NCBI GenBank assembly: GCA_023421735.1
Contig: JAEZSP010000031.1
Location: 5,547-69,546 of the forward strand
DNA from: Bacillota bacterium
GTDB lineage: Bacteria > Bacillota_A > Clostridia > Christensenellales > Aristaeellaceae
Direction of reading: 5' to 3'
Length of the DNA stretch: 64,000 nucleotides
Position 1 is the first letter of the stretch. Each line of letters starts with the position of its first letter. Shown piece by piece: positions 1 through 9,500 of the stretch. The notes beneath the pieces were generated by a model. The model ran no database searches. It saw only the letters and a program-made list of their open reading frames with translations, and was not told where the DNA came from. The translations under genes and the position numbers were made by a program.

Positions 1-1052
1 TGGACGTCTTCGACATGCTCGCAGATGTACGCGCGCGGATGTTTGACAATCCGACGCCGGATTATTGCGCCAGCCGGGGCGAGTACATGAACGGACGGCT
101 GATCGCTTCCTACCTGAATTGGGATTTCATTGATCCCGCCGACGTCGTCAAATTCGACCGCCACGGGGTCTTCGCCGCCGAGTGGACGAACGAGACCCTC
201 TCTGAAGAATTGCGCCGGCACGAAAATGCGGTCATTCCCGGTTTTTACGGCTCCTTCCCCAACGGCGAGGTGCACACCTTCCCGCGTGGCGGATCGGATA
301 TCACGGGCGCCGTGGTTGCGCGCGCCGCACAGGCGGACGTCTATGAGAACTGGACGGACGTATCGGGCTTTCTCATGGCCGATCCGCGCATCGTAGACGA
401 TCCCAAAGGAATTGACGTGCTGACCTACCGCGAATTGCGCGAGTTATCTTATATGGGCGCAACGGTCCTTCAGGAGGACGCCATCTTCCCCGTGCACCGC
501 GCGGGCATCCCCACCAACATCCGAAACACATATGATCCTTCGCATCCCGGCACCATGATCGTGTCGGATGCCGCCAATTATCCGCCCAAATACGGCATCA
601 CCGGCGTGGCGGGGCACCAGAACTTCACACTCATCAATATCGTCAAGGACATGATGAACGCCGAACTCGGCTTCGGGCGGCGCGTTTTACAGGCAGCGGA
701 GGAGTTAGGCATCTCTTTCGAGCATCTGCCCACCGGCATCGATACCATGTGCCTCACCGTGGCGAACCGCGAACTCGACAAGAAGCTCAACCAGCTTCTC
801 AACCGCATCTCCGAACTCTGCCAGCCGGATTCCATCGAGGTCACGCAGGGACTCTCGCTCATCGCGGTCGTCGGACGCGGCATGGTCGCGACCCCCGGCA
901 CTGCCGGAAAAATCTTCAACGCGCTTTATGGTGCGGGCGTCAACGTCCGCATGATCGACCAAGGGTCGAGCGAGCTCAACATCATCATTGGCGTCGCCAA
1001 CGCGGATTTCGTGACTGCGACGAAGGCAATTTACGAAGCGTACGTGTGTTAA
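1..1052 (+). CDS. Aspartate kinase, 5'-truncated by window edge
   Basis: Phosphorylates aspartate, the first step to lysine, threonine and methionine. The frame is open back to the first bases, so the N-terminus, including the family's KFGG-type nucleotide motif, lies outside the window. About 350 residues are present against the usual 440-460. The kinase core is visible: the FPRGGSD stretch and TDVSGFLMADPR are characteristic of the aspartate-binding part, and a tandem ACT regulatory region fills the last ~100 residues (VVGRGMVATPGTAGKIF, then a glycine-rich second ACT unit). Allosteric feedback control by an amino acid is expected from the ACT domains but the effector cannot be read. A separate ABC export gene follows after about 110 bases. 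Confidence 0.93.
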   Translation, partial: DVFDMLADVRARMFDNPTPDYCASRGEYMNGRLIASYLNWDFIDPADVVKFDRHGVFAAEWTNETLSEELRRHENAVIPGFYGSFPNGEVHTFPRGGSDITGAVVARAAQADVYENWTDVSGFLMADPRIVDDPKGIDVLTYRELRELSYMGATVLQEDAIFPVHRAGIPTNIRNTYDPSHPGTMIVSDAANYPPKYGITGVAGHQNFTLINIVKDMMNAELGFGRRVLQAAEELGISFEHLPTGIDTMCLTVANRELDKKLNQLLNRISELCQPDSIEVTQGLSLIAVVGRGMVATPGTAGKIFNALYGAGVNVRMIDQGSSELNIIIGVANADFVTATKAIYEAYVC

Positions 1053-1160
1053 GGGAGAAGCCGTTACAGGGATACAAATGCATAAACAGACTTTGGTGCG
1101 ATTTTGTATATAACAGACCATAGTCTCTTTTTCTGGCGGGTGATCCGCCTTGGAGGTACG

Positions 1161-2027
1161 ATGTGGGATAAATCGATCAAATGGGACACGACGATCCGCC
1201 CGATGAAGGGCTGGGTGCACGTCGACGTACGGGAACTGATTCGCTATCGGGATCTCATCATGCTGCTGGTCAAGCGGAATTTCAAGGTCTCCTATAAGCA
1301 AACGGTGCTAGGCCCCCTGTGGGTCGTCCTTCAGCCGCTCATTACGACCGTGGTCTTTACGGTGATCTTCGGGGGCATCGCAAAACTGCCGACAGACGGC
1401 ATGCCCTCTTTTTTGTTTTACATGGCGGGCAACATTGCGTGGCAATACTTCTCGTCATGCCTGACGCAGACGTCTTCCACGTTCATTCAAAATCGCCAGC
1501 TTTTCGGAAAGATTTACTTCCCGCGCCTCGTGATGCCGATTTCGACGGTCATGACGCAGCTCATTAATTTTCTTGTTCAGTTCGTCATGTTCCTGCTCTT
1601 CCTGGCCTATTACGCAACGCGGGCGAACACGGGCGTCCTTCCGGATTTCTGGACGATGCTGTATACGCCGCTCCTTTTGCTCCAGATGGCGGCGCTCGGG
1701 TTGGGATTTGGAATCATCGTTTCGGCGCTCACAACCCGGTACCGCGATCTTGCGATGCTGGTGACCTTTGGCGTCCACCTGTGGATGTATGCGACGCCGA
1801 TCGCATACTCATCCTCACTGATTGCAAAAAACTATCCGCAGCTCATGGGCCTTTACATGTTAAACCCCATGGCGCCGATGATTGAGCTTTTCCGATCGGC
1901 ATTTTTGGGCATTCCCATGACCGGGATGGCGTATTACTGGATTTCGTGGATCACGACCGCAGTGGTACTCCTTTTGGGAATCGTGCTCTTTACCCGGATC
2001 GAAAAGACGTTCATGGATACGGTGTAA
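1161..2027 (+). CDS. ABC-2 type permease, polysaccharide/teichoic acid export (Wzm/TagG-like)
   Basis: A 288-residue membrane protein of the ABC-2 family, the pore of lipid-linked glycan exporters. A soluble N-terminus containing LVKRNFKVSYKQTVLGPLW, a family hallmark, precedes about six hydrophobic segments. An upstream in-frame start at 1104 exists, but the GGAGGT site at 1152-1157 places the start at ATG 1161. The ATPase partner follows after 14 bases in the same direction, so the pair works together. No glycosyltransferase lies beside this pair, so its substrate cannot be inferred locally; a second, different exporter pair occurs at 32017-33584. Confidence 0.9.
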   Translation: MWDKSIKWDTTIRPMKGWVHVDVRELIRYRDLIMLLVKRNFKVSYKQTVLGPLWVVLQPLITTVVFTVIFGGIAKLPTDGMPSFLFYMAGNIAWQYFSSCLTQTSSTFIQNRQLFGKIYFPRLVMPISTVMTQLINFLVQFVMFLLFLAYYATRANTGVLPDFWTMLYTPLLLLQMAALGLGFGIIVSALTTRYRDLAMLVTFGVHLWMYATPIAYSSSLIAKNYPQLMGLYMLNPMAPMIELFRSAFLGIPMTGMAYYWISWITTAVVLLLGIVLFTRIEKTFMDTV

Positions 2028-2041
2028 AGGAGGCGGCGCGC

Positions 2042-3310
2042 ATGTCTGAAAGAACGCTTGAGATCGATCACATCTCGAAAGAATACCGGCTCGGAAATTT
2101 CGGTCGCGCCACGCTTCAGCGCGATTTGCAAAGTTGGTTTGCGCGCGTACGCGGCAAAGAAGACCCGAACCGCAAAATCTATGCCCGCGAGCAGGTCAAA
2201 GGAGAATACCTCATGGCGCTCGACGAGGTTTCTTTGGCCGTCGACCGGGGCGACGCCCTGGCGGTACTGGGGCGCAATGGGGCAGGAAAATCAACGCTTC
2301 TCAAGCTGATCTCGCGGATCACTGCGCCCACGGGCGGCGAGATTCGCATCAAGGGCCGCGTCTCATCGCTGCTTGAAATCGGCACGGGTTTTCATGCGGA
2401 ATTGACGGGACGGGAGAACATCTATCTCAATGGCGCGCTCATGGGCATGACGCGTTCTGAAATCAACAGGAAAATCGATGAGATCATCGATTTTTCGGAG
2501 ATTGAACAATTTGTGGATACGCCCGTGAAGCGCTATTCCTCCGGCATGTATGTGAAGCTCGCCTTCGCGGTCGCGTCAAATCTCGACCCGGACATTCTCA
2601 TCTGCGACGAGGTGCTTGCGGTCGGCGACGTCGCGTTCCAGCAAAAATGCCTTGCCAAAATGGGCGATGTGGCGCGCGGCGGGCGCGCGGTCATCTATGT
2701 GAGCCACAACCTCCGCACCGTCTCGCAGCTTTGCACGCGCGCGGTGTATCTCGAACGCGGCAAGCTGATTTACGACGGCGACGTGGCGCGCGCCATGGAT
2801 CTCTACGCCGGCGCGGGCTTGCGTTCTGTCGATCGGGATCTCGACGCGATCCCGCGCGGCAAGGGGCGCGGCAACACCATGCGGATGGTCAAAATGACGA
2901 TCCTCGACAGCGAAACCATGGAATACGAGCAGGATTCGACCATGCGCTTTTCCCTTTCGGTACGCGCGCGGGCCGCAGAGAGCACGTGCAGGCTGCGCGT
3001 GATCCTCATGTCCAACAACGCGGCGCCCGTTGCGATGGCGCAATCGAATTCGTTTTATGTTGCGGAAGACTCAGCATTCACCCGCGCGTTCACCATCGAT
3101 CTATCCCACATGACGCCCGGGGAATATGGGATCAAGCTGCAGTTGGTCGGGCACAAGCCGAACGGAAAATCAATCAACCATGACACCGTGGAAGATGCGG
3201 GCCACTTCATCATCAGAGAAGACGCAGCGGCAAACCAGGGCTTTTTATGGAACGAGCCCATGTGGGGCAACCACAGACTGCCGGAGCTTACGATGGAGGA
3301 ACTGGATTGA
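2042..3310 (+). CDS. ABC exporter ATPase with Wzt-type C-terminal domain
   Basis: A 422-residue ATP-binding partner of the preceding permease. Walker A (GRNGAGKST, about residues 77-85), the signature YSSGM and Walker B (ILICDEVLAVGD) are intact. Residues ~280-422 form an extra beta-rich domain like that of Wzt, which in O-antigen exporters binds a terminal modification of the glycan chain before export. The start is ATG 2042 behind AAAGGAGG, not the upstream in-frame codon at 1946. The TTG start of pdxK overlaps its last codons, suggesting read-through transcription. The C-terminal domain suggests that this exporter recognises a capped chain, unlike the shorter ATPase at 32793. Confidence 0.92.
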   Translation: MSERTLEIDHISKEYRLGNFGRATLQRDLQSWFARVRGKEDPNRKIYAREQVKGEYLMALDEVSLAVDRGDALAVLGRNGAGKSTLLKLISRITAPTGGEIRIKGRVSSLLEIGTGFHAELTGRENIYLNGALMGMTRSEINRKIDEIIDFSEIEQFVDTPVKRYSSGMYVKLAFAVASNLDPDILICDEVLAVGDVAFQQKCLAKMGDVARGGRAVIYVSHNLRTVSQLCTRAVYLERGKLIYDGDVARAMDLYAGAGLRSVDRDLDAIPRGKGRGNTMRMVKMTILDSETMEYEQDSTMRFSLSVRARAAESTCRLRVILMSNNAAPVAMAQSNSFYVAEDSAFTRAFTIDLSHMTPGEYGIKLQLVGHKPNGKSINHDTVEDAGHFIIREDAAANQGFLWNEPMWGNHRLPELTMEELD

Positions 3311-4128
3311 ATCAGAAAATCAAGACCGTCGCGGCGGTCAACGACCTGTCGGGCGTCGGGCGCTGTTCTTTGACGGTTGCAATGCCCGTCCTGTCGGCCA
3401 TGGGGGCACAGGTCTGCCCCGCACCGACAGCCATCCTCTCGGCGCACACGGGCTTCAAAGACATCGTTGCGACCGACATGGGCGAATTCCTCGCAAAGAT
3501 GCTCGATGCGTGGACGCGCATGGGCATGCGATTCGACTGCGTGTACACGGGTTATCTCGGATCACCCCGTCAGGCAGCGCTCCTATTGGAATTTTTCTCC
3601 GCCCAAAGACAGGCGCTGAAGATCGTCGATCCGGTCATGGGCGACGAAGGAAAGCTGTATGTGGGCGTAGACGGATCCATGGCAGAGGCGATGCGCGCGC
3701 TCTGCCGCGCGGCGGATGTCGTGACGCCCAACCTGACCGAGTTTTCCGCACTCACGGGGGAAACGTTTTCCATGAACCCCCGCACGCGTGCACAGATCGA
3801 CGAAATGCTGATCAAACTTCCTTCGCGCGCGGCGGTCATTACGAGCGTACCCATTGCGGGCGGCCTCGCAAACGCATATCGCGCTTTTTCCGGGGAAACC
3901 GGCGTGATTCCCTTTGAGGCAATCGACGGACATTATCCGGGCACGGGCGATTTATTCGCCTCCGTGCTGACCGGCGCGCTGGTGATGGGTGACTCCGTCA
4001 AAAACGCGGTCGCACGCGCGGCAGACTTCGTCTCCCGTGCCATGGCGCTTTCACGCGGCGTAGACGACCCGAATCACGGCGTTCAACTCGAGGCCGCATT
4101 GCCCCTGCTTCTCGAGGCGCGGGCATGA
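3307..4128 (+). CDS. pdxK: Pyridoxamine/pyridoxal kinase
   Basis: Phosphorylates B6 vitamers in the salvage of pyridoxal phosphate; ribokinase superfamily. Visible are the N-terminal VNDLSGVGRCSL, the DPVMGDEG metal/nucleotide motif and the C-terminal GTGDLFAS anion hole with its catalytic Asp. At 273 residues it matches the pyridoxamine kinase type common in Firmicutes. The best start is TTG 3307 (LNQKIKTV) behind GGAGGA at 3295-3300, overlapping the end of the ABC ATPase gene; the open frame runs further upstream but without a ribosome site. It is translationally coupled to the HAD gene through an ATGA overlap. Thiamine-type HMP kinase activity is an alternative that cannot be excluded. Confidence 0.87.
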   Translation: MNQKIKTVAAVNDLSGVGRCSLTVAMPVLSAMGAQVCPAPTAILSAHTGFKDIVATDMGEFLAKMLDAWTRMGMRFDCVYTGYLGSPRQAALLLEFFSAQRQALKIVDPVMGDEGKLYVGVDGSMAEAMRALCRAADVVTPNLTEFSALTGETFSMNPRTRAQIDEMLIKLPSRAAVITSVPIAGGLANAYRAFSGETGVIPFEAIDGHYPGTGDLFASVLTGALVMGDSVKNAVARAADFVSRAMALSRGVDDPNHGVQLEAALPLLLEARA

Positions 4129-4778
4129 TGCAGGCCGCGCTTTTCGACCTAGACGGCACGCTGCTCGATTCCAATTACGTCTGGGCGCGCGTCGACGCGC
4201 AGTTCTTTTGCGCGCGCAATCTCGCATTTCCCTCCGATTATGTGCGCGCGATCTCAGGCATGAGTTTTCTCGCCACCGCCGCATACACAAAAAAGCGCTT
4301 CGCACTTCCCGAATCCGTAGAGGACATCGTCCGCGAATGGACACAGATGACCGAGCGCGAATATGCCGAACACGTTGCGCTCAAACCCGGCTCCGCGGCG
4401 TTTTTGCGTCAGCTGAAGAGCCGCGGCGTGAAGTGCGCGGTCGTCACCTCCCTGCATCGCGCGTTGTATGAGCCTTGCCTTGCCCACAACGGCATTCTCT
4501 CGCTGTTTGACCTCTGCCTTTCGACCGACGAGGCCCAAAGTACAAGCAAAAAAGACGGCCTCCTTTATCGCATGGCAGCCGACCGCCTGGAAACCCCGTA
4601 TCCCGATTGCGCCGTATTCGAAGACGTCTACGAGGGCATTCTGGGCGCCAAGCAGCTGGGCATGCAGGCCTTCTGCGTCGTGGATCCCAAGTATACGCAC
4701 CGCCTGGATGCAATCCAAGGAATCGCCGACGGCATCGGGGAAAACGTGGAAGCGGCATGGGACAATGCCAAGAAGTAA
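4125..4778 (+). CDS. HAD-family phosphatase (phosphoglucomutase-like subfamily)
   Basis: A 217-residue haloacid dehalogenase superfamily hydrolase. Motif I DLDGTLLDS with the nucleophile Asp, motif II VVTS, motif III Lys in STSKKDG and motif IV FEDVYEG are all present; a helical cap lies between motifs I and II. The ATG overlaps the stop codon of pdxK (ATGA), so the two are coupled and it may dephosphorylate a small phosphorylated metabolite, possibly a B6 phosphate. That substrate is inference from context only. Confidence 0.82.
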   Translation: MMQAALFDLDGTLLDSNYVWARVDAQFFCARNLAFPSDYVRAISGMSFLATAAYTKKRFALPESVEDIVREWTQMTEREYAEHVALKPGSAAFLRQLKSRGVKCAVVTSLHRALYEPCLAHNGILSLFDLCLSTDEAQSTSKKDGLLYRMAADRLETPYPDCAVFEDVYEGILGAKQLGMQAFCVVDPKYTHRLDAIQGIADGIGENVEAAWDNAKK

Positions 4779-4795
4779 ACGATATATCCGACAAT

Positions 4796-4819
4796 GGCGC
4801 GGGGTAAATTCCCCGCGCC
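4796..4819 (+). terminator. GC-rich hairpin after the HAD gene
   Basis: A perfect GGCGCGGGG / CCCCGCGCC stem with a short AT loop lies 17 bases after the stop codon. The T-tract is weak. Similar stem-loops of the same layout follow the genes ending at 18779 and 26877. Confidence 0.55.
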
Positions 4820-4857
4820 GTTGCGTATTTTGGCGCAATCGCATGAACCGGCAGCCA

Positions 4858-4896
4858 CAAAAAAACGAACCGATCGAAGATGCGCTCTTCGATCGG
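4858..4896 (-). terminator. Rho-independent terminator of the SH3 gene
   Basis: On the minus strand CCGATCGAAGA pairs with TCTTCGATCGG and is followed by a TTTTTTT tract. It lies about 35 bases after the stop of the SH3-repeat gene. Confidence 0.85.
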
Positions 4897-4930
4897 CCCG
4901 CATTGGCGCTTTTCCCCCGTATATTCCTCT

Positions 4931-6313
4931 CTACAGCTTTGCCGCTGCGGCCTTCTTAATGGCGGCCTGATGCAGGGGACAAACGCGGTTGGTACCGTGC
5001 GTGCGGCTGTTGGTAAAGTGAATACAATGATGTCCGTTGAAATTATTGGACGTAATGGAATTGGAGCCATGGGGCATGCAATTCATGGATGCCGCGTAAT
5101 TGACGCCGTTGATGGTCACGAAGATGGCGCGACGCTCCCAGGACCAGGAGCCGCAGGCAGCTTTCATGGCGGCTGTGTCGGCGGCGGTCAGCGGCTGGCA
5201 GTCGGCGTGATTCGAGCCGCCCAGGCGCTTTTCCTGCCAGGCGATGCCGGTCTCGACATCCGTAATGGTCGCAACGGTGCCGGTGGAGAAGATCGACTGA
5301 ATGTCGCTGGTCCACCAATCCATTTCGACGGCGGTTCCTGTCGCGGCCTTCGCGCTGCTCGTTCCGGAGGTTGATTCTTCCTCCTTCGTCTCTTCGACGG
5401 GCAGTACCTCGGGTTCCTCCACCTTCTCTGTGGAGAGCATGCTCTTTTTCACGTAGCAAACCTGCCCGCTTGCAGTGACCCGCGCCCACGTATCGTTGTA
5501 TGCGGTCACGGTCACTTCGTCATTACAGGAGAACTTGCCCAACTGTGTAGACGTGGTCGTATAGCTCTCGTAGGCCTTCACGCCGTCTTCCTTGATATAG
5601 GCGGTGAACGTCTTCTCAACGACCACTTCAACCTTCTCGGTCGAAAGCGTCGCCTTTTTCATGTACGCCGTCTTGCCGGAAATGTCCACGCGGCACCAGC
5701 TATTTTTCACGGCCACGACCGTCACCTCGGTATTGACGGGCAATGTGCCCAACACCTTGGAGGAAGTTGAATAGCTTTTATAGACTTTTGCACCCTCAAT
5801 CGCCGCATAAGCCGTGATGCTCTTGTCGTCGTCCTCGCTTCCTGTTTCGGACTGACTGGTTTTTTCCGTGGTCAAGGAGGATATCTCGACAAAGCCCTTG
5901 TCAGAGCCGGCCTTTATGTATGCCCAGTCGTTCATCGTCGCGTACAGCTTCACCGCATCGCCTTCCTTCAGGCTGGCGCGGGAAGATGAGGAAGAGAAAT
6001 TCGCGAGCAGGGAAGCATCCTTTGCCATATAGACCGTTTTGCCATTGTACGCCTTGACAAGCGCCAAGTCATCCGAGGCGACATAGGCCGACTTGTTTCC
6101 CTTAGAGACCTTCGCCCAGCCGCCCTTCGCAGCGTCCAGATTCAATATCGTGCCCGCATCGAGCGTGCCATATGACTTGCCCGATGCATCCGGCGACGCG
6201 TAAACAGGCGTGTCCGCCATGACGCATACCTTTTCTGCCAAAGCGGCATTTGTGAAAACGAGCACCAGTATCAGTGTCGCAGCGAGTGCGCGCAGTGTCC
6301 TTGTTTTGCTCAT
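4931..6313 (-). CDS. Secreted protein with four SH3b repeats and a conserved C-terminal domain
   Basis: 460 residues with a signal peptide ending near ALAEK. Four bacterial SH3-like repeats follow, each ending in a W-x-x-V/I pattern and a YV/YM strand, separated by Ser/Glu-rich linkers. SH3b repeats usually bind peptidoglycan, so the protein is probably cell-wall associated. The last ~120 residues form a different compact domain with conserved Trp, His and Cys (GGSNHADCQPL, SWSWERRAIFV, MPHGS, HHCIHF, RTHG) that I recall as a recurring but functionally unassigned module of clostridial exported proteins. ATG 6313 is chosen because GGAGG lies seven bases upstream, inside the longer frame that begins at 6325. 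Confidence 0.8.
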   Translation of the reverse strand: MSKTRTLRALAATLILVLVFTNAALAEKVCVMADTPVYASPDASGKSYGTLDAGTILNLDAAKGGWAKVSKGNKSAYVASDDLALVKAYNGKTVYMAKDASLLANFSSSSSRASLKEGDAVKLYATMNDWAYIKAGSDKGFVEISSLTTEKTSQSETGSEDDDKSITAYAAIEGAKVYKSYSTSSKVLGTLPVNTEVTVVAVKNSWCRVDISGKTAYMKKATLSTEKVEVVVEKTFTAYIKEDGVKAYESYTTTSTQLGKFSCNDEVTVTAYNDTWARVTASGQVCYVKKSMLSTEKVEEPEVLPVEETKEEESTSGTSSAKAATGTAVEMDWWTSDIQSIFSTGTVATITDVETGIAWQEKRLGGSNHADCQPLTAADTAAMKAACGSWSWERRAIFVTINGVNYAASMNCMPHGSNSITSNNFNGHHCIHFTNSRTHGTNRVCPLHQAAIKKAAAAKL

Positions 6314-6404
6314 GGTTTCCTCCATATCCGTTTCATACCGCCCTATTATATTACATAACTATGACAAAATCAAGTGCTATACGCATTTTTGTGCATAATT
6401 ACGA

Positions 6405-6432
6405 CATAAAAACAGCGCTCCTTACGGAGCGC
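6405..6432 (-). terminator. Terminator downstream of the Big-2/caspase-like gene
   Basis: On the minus strand GCGCTCC-GTAA-GGAGCGC is followed by TGTTTTTA. It lies about 90 bases after the stop codon of the gene ending at 6519. Confidence 0.7.
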
Positions 6433-6518
6433 CGTCCTATTTAAGGGATGATTCGGTCAAAAGTGATGAAACATGGCCTGTGGATTTCATCCTAATGTCG
6501 AATATTCATTCGGATCAA

Positions 6519-9500
6519 TCAGTCGCCGAAGATCGCGAGATCCGCGGCCTTTGGGGAGACGTAGTACGTGACATTCTGTGACTTTGAAGGCGGGCCGTAA
6601 TAGGAGGAGGTTCCGTATGTATCGAAATATTCCTCCAGCGTTTTTGTGGTAAGCGATTTTGTGGCCGAGGCGAGTTCGGACACGGTTACGTAGCCGTCGC
6701 CGTTTTGATCGCCCGCAAGTAAAACCGAGGCATCAGACATATAGTTCCAACCAAGTGCTTTGCACATTGAGTAGGTGAAAAAGTCATACGAGCGACTTTC
6801 AGCGGTATTGAAGAAACTCGCACGGACGAGCCCGTCGCTTGCGAAGATGGCCGAGTAGCTGGTTCCGTCGGCCGCTGCTCGATCCGCCGCGCGCACCATG
6901 TAGGTGAGCGTCGAGGGAATCGTCTCATCGCCGCCGCTGTAGCAGGAGGGGATGATGAGAACGACGTGCCCCTTCACGCCCTTCATGGCGGACATGATCG
7001 TGGACGCGGAAACATACGCCCCGCCGGAGTGGGAATAAAGATGCCAGACGTAAGAGCCGTCCTTATACGTGCCGTGCGACAGGAGATAGATGAACGAAAC
7101 ATCCCCCTCCTTCGCGTCCGCAAACGTGGACGAAATGGCATCCGTCAGCTGCCCGCCGGTCGTGAGATTCGAGCGATACGAGAGTTCATAGCGCACGCCG
7201 CCGATGGAACTGTTGCCAAGCGCATCGTACACGCCCTTCTGGCAGTTCTGCGAGAAGGGCAAATACCCCTTCTGCGAAGAGTTTTGGTACTGCGCGATGA
7301 CCAGCGCGCGATAGGTGGGCTGACTCTCATCGCGGGGCACATTCACCGTAAATGAGCGGGAATAGCAGCCGCCCGCCGTTACAGTGATGGTGGCAGTCCC
7401 TGCCCCCGTCGCGGTGACAAGTCCATCCTTCACGGATGCCACGTGCGAATCAGAGGACGACCACTCGAGAAAGAGCACTGGATCGACCGTTGCGACTACG
7501 GTAAAGGAGTCCTTATAGGCAAGCTCGATCACATCCTTGTCGTTGATCGGCCCACCCGAATCAGTCTCAGTCGCCACCCGCTCCATGGTGAATGAATTGA
7601 GCGGTACCTCGACGATCCTGAGCGTGATCGTATACTGCTTGCGGGAACCATCCCGCGCGGTCGCCCGTACCTTGATCTTGCCGGGCTTTTTGCAATAGAG
7701 TTCACCGGTTTTGGAGTTGATGGATGCGTACTTCTTATATGAGGACGACGCCAGCGACCACGAGAGGCGCTGATCCGTCGCACTCGACGGGGAGACAGTC
7801 GCAGGAAGCGTATATGTTCCGCCCAGAAGCAGATTCCCGTAGGGATTCTCGATGGAAACGTACTTCACGTATCTCTTCTTAACCGTCACCCGACAACGAT
7901 ACGTTTTCCCGTTGACGGTGCGCGCGTAGATGTACGCCGTGCCGGGAGAGATGGTATAAACCATGCCATCGTCCGAGACGACCGCAACGCGCAAATTTGT
8001 CGTATGCCACGTAAGGACGCGGTTTTGCTCCTGAAGAACGTTTGAGGGATATATTTTCGCGGTGAGCTGATAGCTCTTGTCCGCATACAGCGAAAGCGAA
8101 GATTTATTGAGCCGCACCGATGTGGGCATCTGGGTCGTTACCTTGACCTTGATGCGCTTATAGACGCCCGAATAGGTCATGGCGATGACGTAGGTGGTAC
8201 CGGGCGAAACGGCGCGCACGACGCCCTTTGCATTGACCGTTGCAATGGACGGGTCAACGCTGCCCCAGAATACCTTACTCGATTGCGCACCGGAATTGAC
8301 TCTTGCACGCAGGGTGTACGTTTTTCCCTCTTTGAGGGTGATGGAGGATCGATTGGTGGAGACGGATTGAATCCTCCGCGACTTCGAGACGACCTTGACG
8401 AGGAAGGTGCGCGTCACCTCTTTGTCCTCGCTCGTGACCGTAATGGTCGCAAGACCGTTCGCAACGCCATAGATTCTGCTTCCATCCGTACGCGCGACCG
8501 CCTCATTGGAACTCGAAAGCGAGTAGCCGGTGCTTGTGGCGTCTTCCGGAAGCACGTTGATGGACGGTTCAACCGACTGGCCCTGTGCAAGGATAAAGCC
8601 ACTCATGGTCGGGAACATATCCATATAGATGGAGATCGCCGTCGCCGGGCGGATGATGCCCAGGCCTACCGACGTCGTTTCCCCGGACTGCGCGGAAACG
8701 ACAATCGTCACGCTGCCGGGGGCGATGAGCGACACGAGTCCATTTTGATCAACCGTCGCGCGCGTCTCGTCCGAGCTCGTCCATGTGAGCGCGTCGACGG
8801 CGCCCTCGGGCTCGCGCGTCAACGCCAGCTGCACCTGCTCACCCATTCGAAGGTTCCCGCCGGGCACCGTAATGCGCAGGCTCGTCGTTCCCTGCAAGAC
8901 AGAGACGGGAAAATCGACCGTGCGACCGGACTTCATATTGACAGTCGCGGTGCCCGCGCCGAGCGCCAGACCCGAAATCAGGCCGGTTTCGTCAATGGTG
9001 AACAGCGCCTCATCCGAAGAGGCGTAAGAATCAATCTGATCATACGAATTATCCGGCAGCACCGTCACGCCGAGCAGCGCCGTCTTGCCGAGCCACACCA
9101 CGCGCGTGGCCGAGTCGATGGCGATCGACGTCGCAGCCTGATACACGGTGACGGACGCTTGCGCGGTCATTTCCCCATAGTTCACTTTGACCTGCGTATC
9201 GACAGACGATTCCATGATATTGAGAAGCCCGTCCTGCGTCCATGCGGTGACGGTGCCGTCTGCCGAGACCTGTATGTAGGGCGCGGATGCATCATCAACC
9301 GTGAACGCTAAATGGGACGGATCGTATTCGGCATCCGCGGGCACCGGGGAAACGACGAGCTGCACGGCACCGTCCGAATAAAACGATGCGTTTTCAACCG
9401 AAATGTCCGTGAGCGGCACGACAACTGTCACATCACAGCTCACTTCGTATGTGTTTCCACCATAGAGCGTCGAAGCGGTGATTTTCGCCGTGCCCTTCGA

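Noticed and set aside
8283..9311. A 342-codon plus-strand open frame and a 326-codon one at 9312-10292
   Set aside because: They lie entirely opposite the Big-2 repeat gene, have Arg/His-rich unnatural composition and no ribosome site; they are shadows of a GC-rich coding strand.
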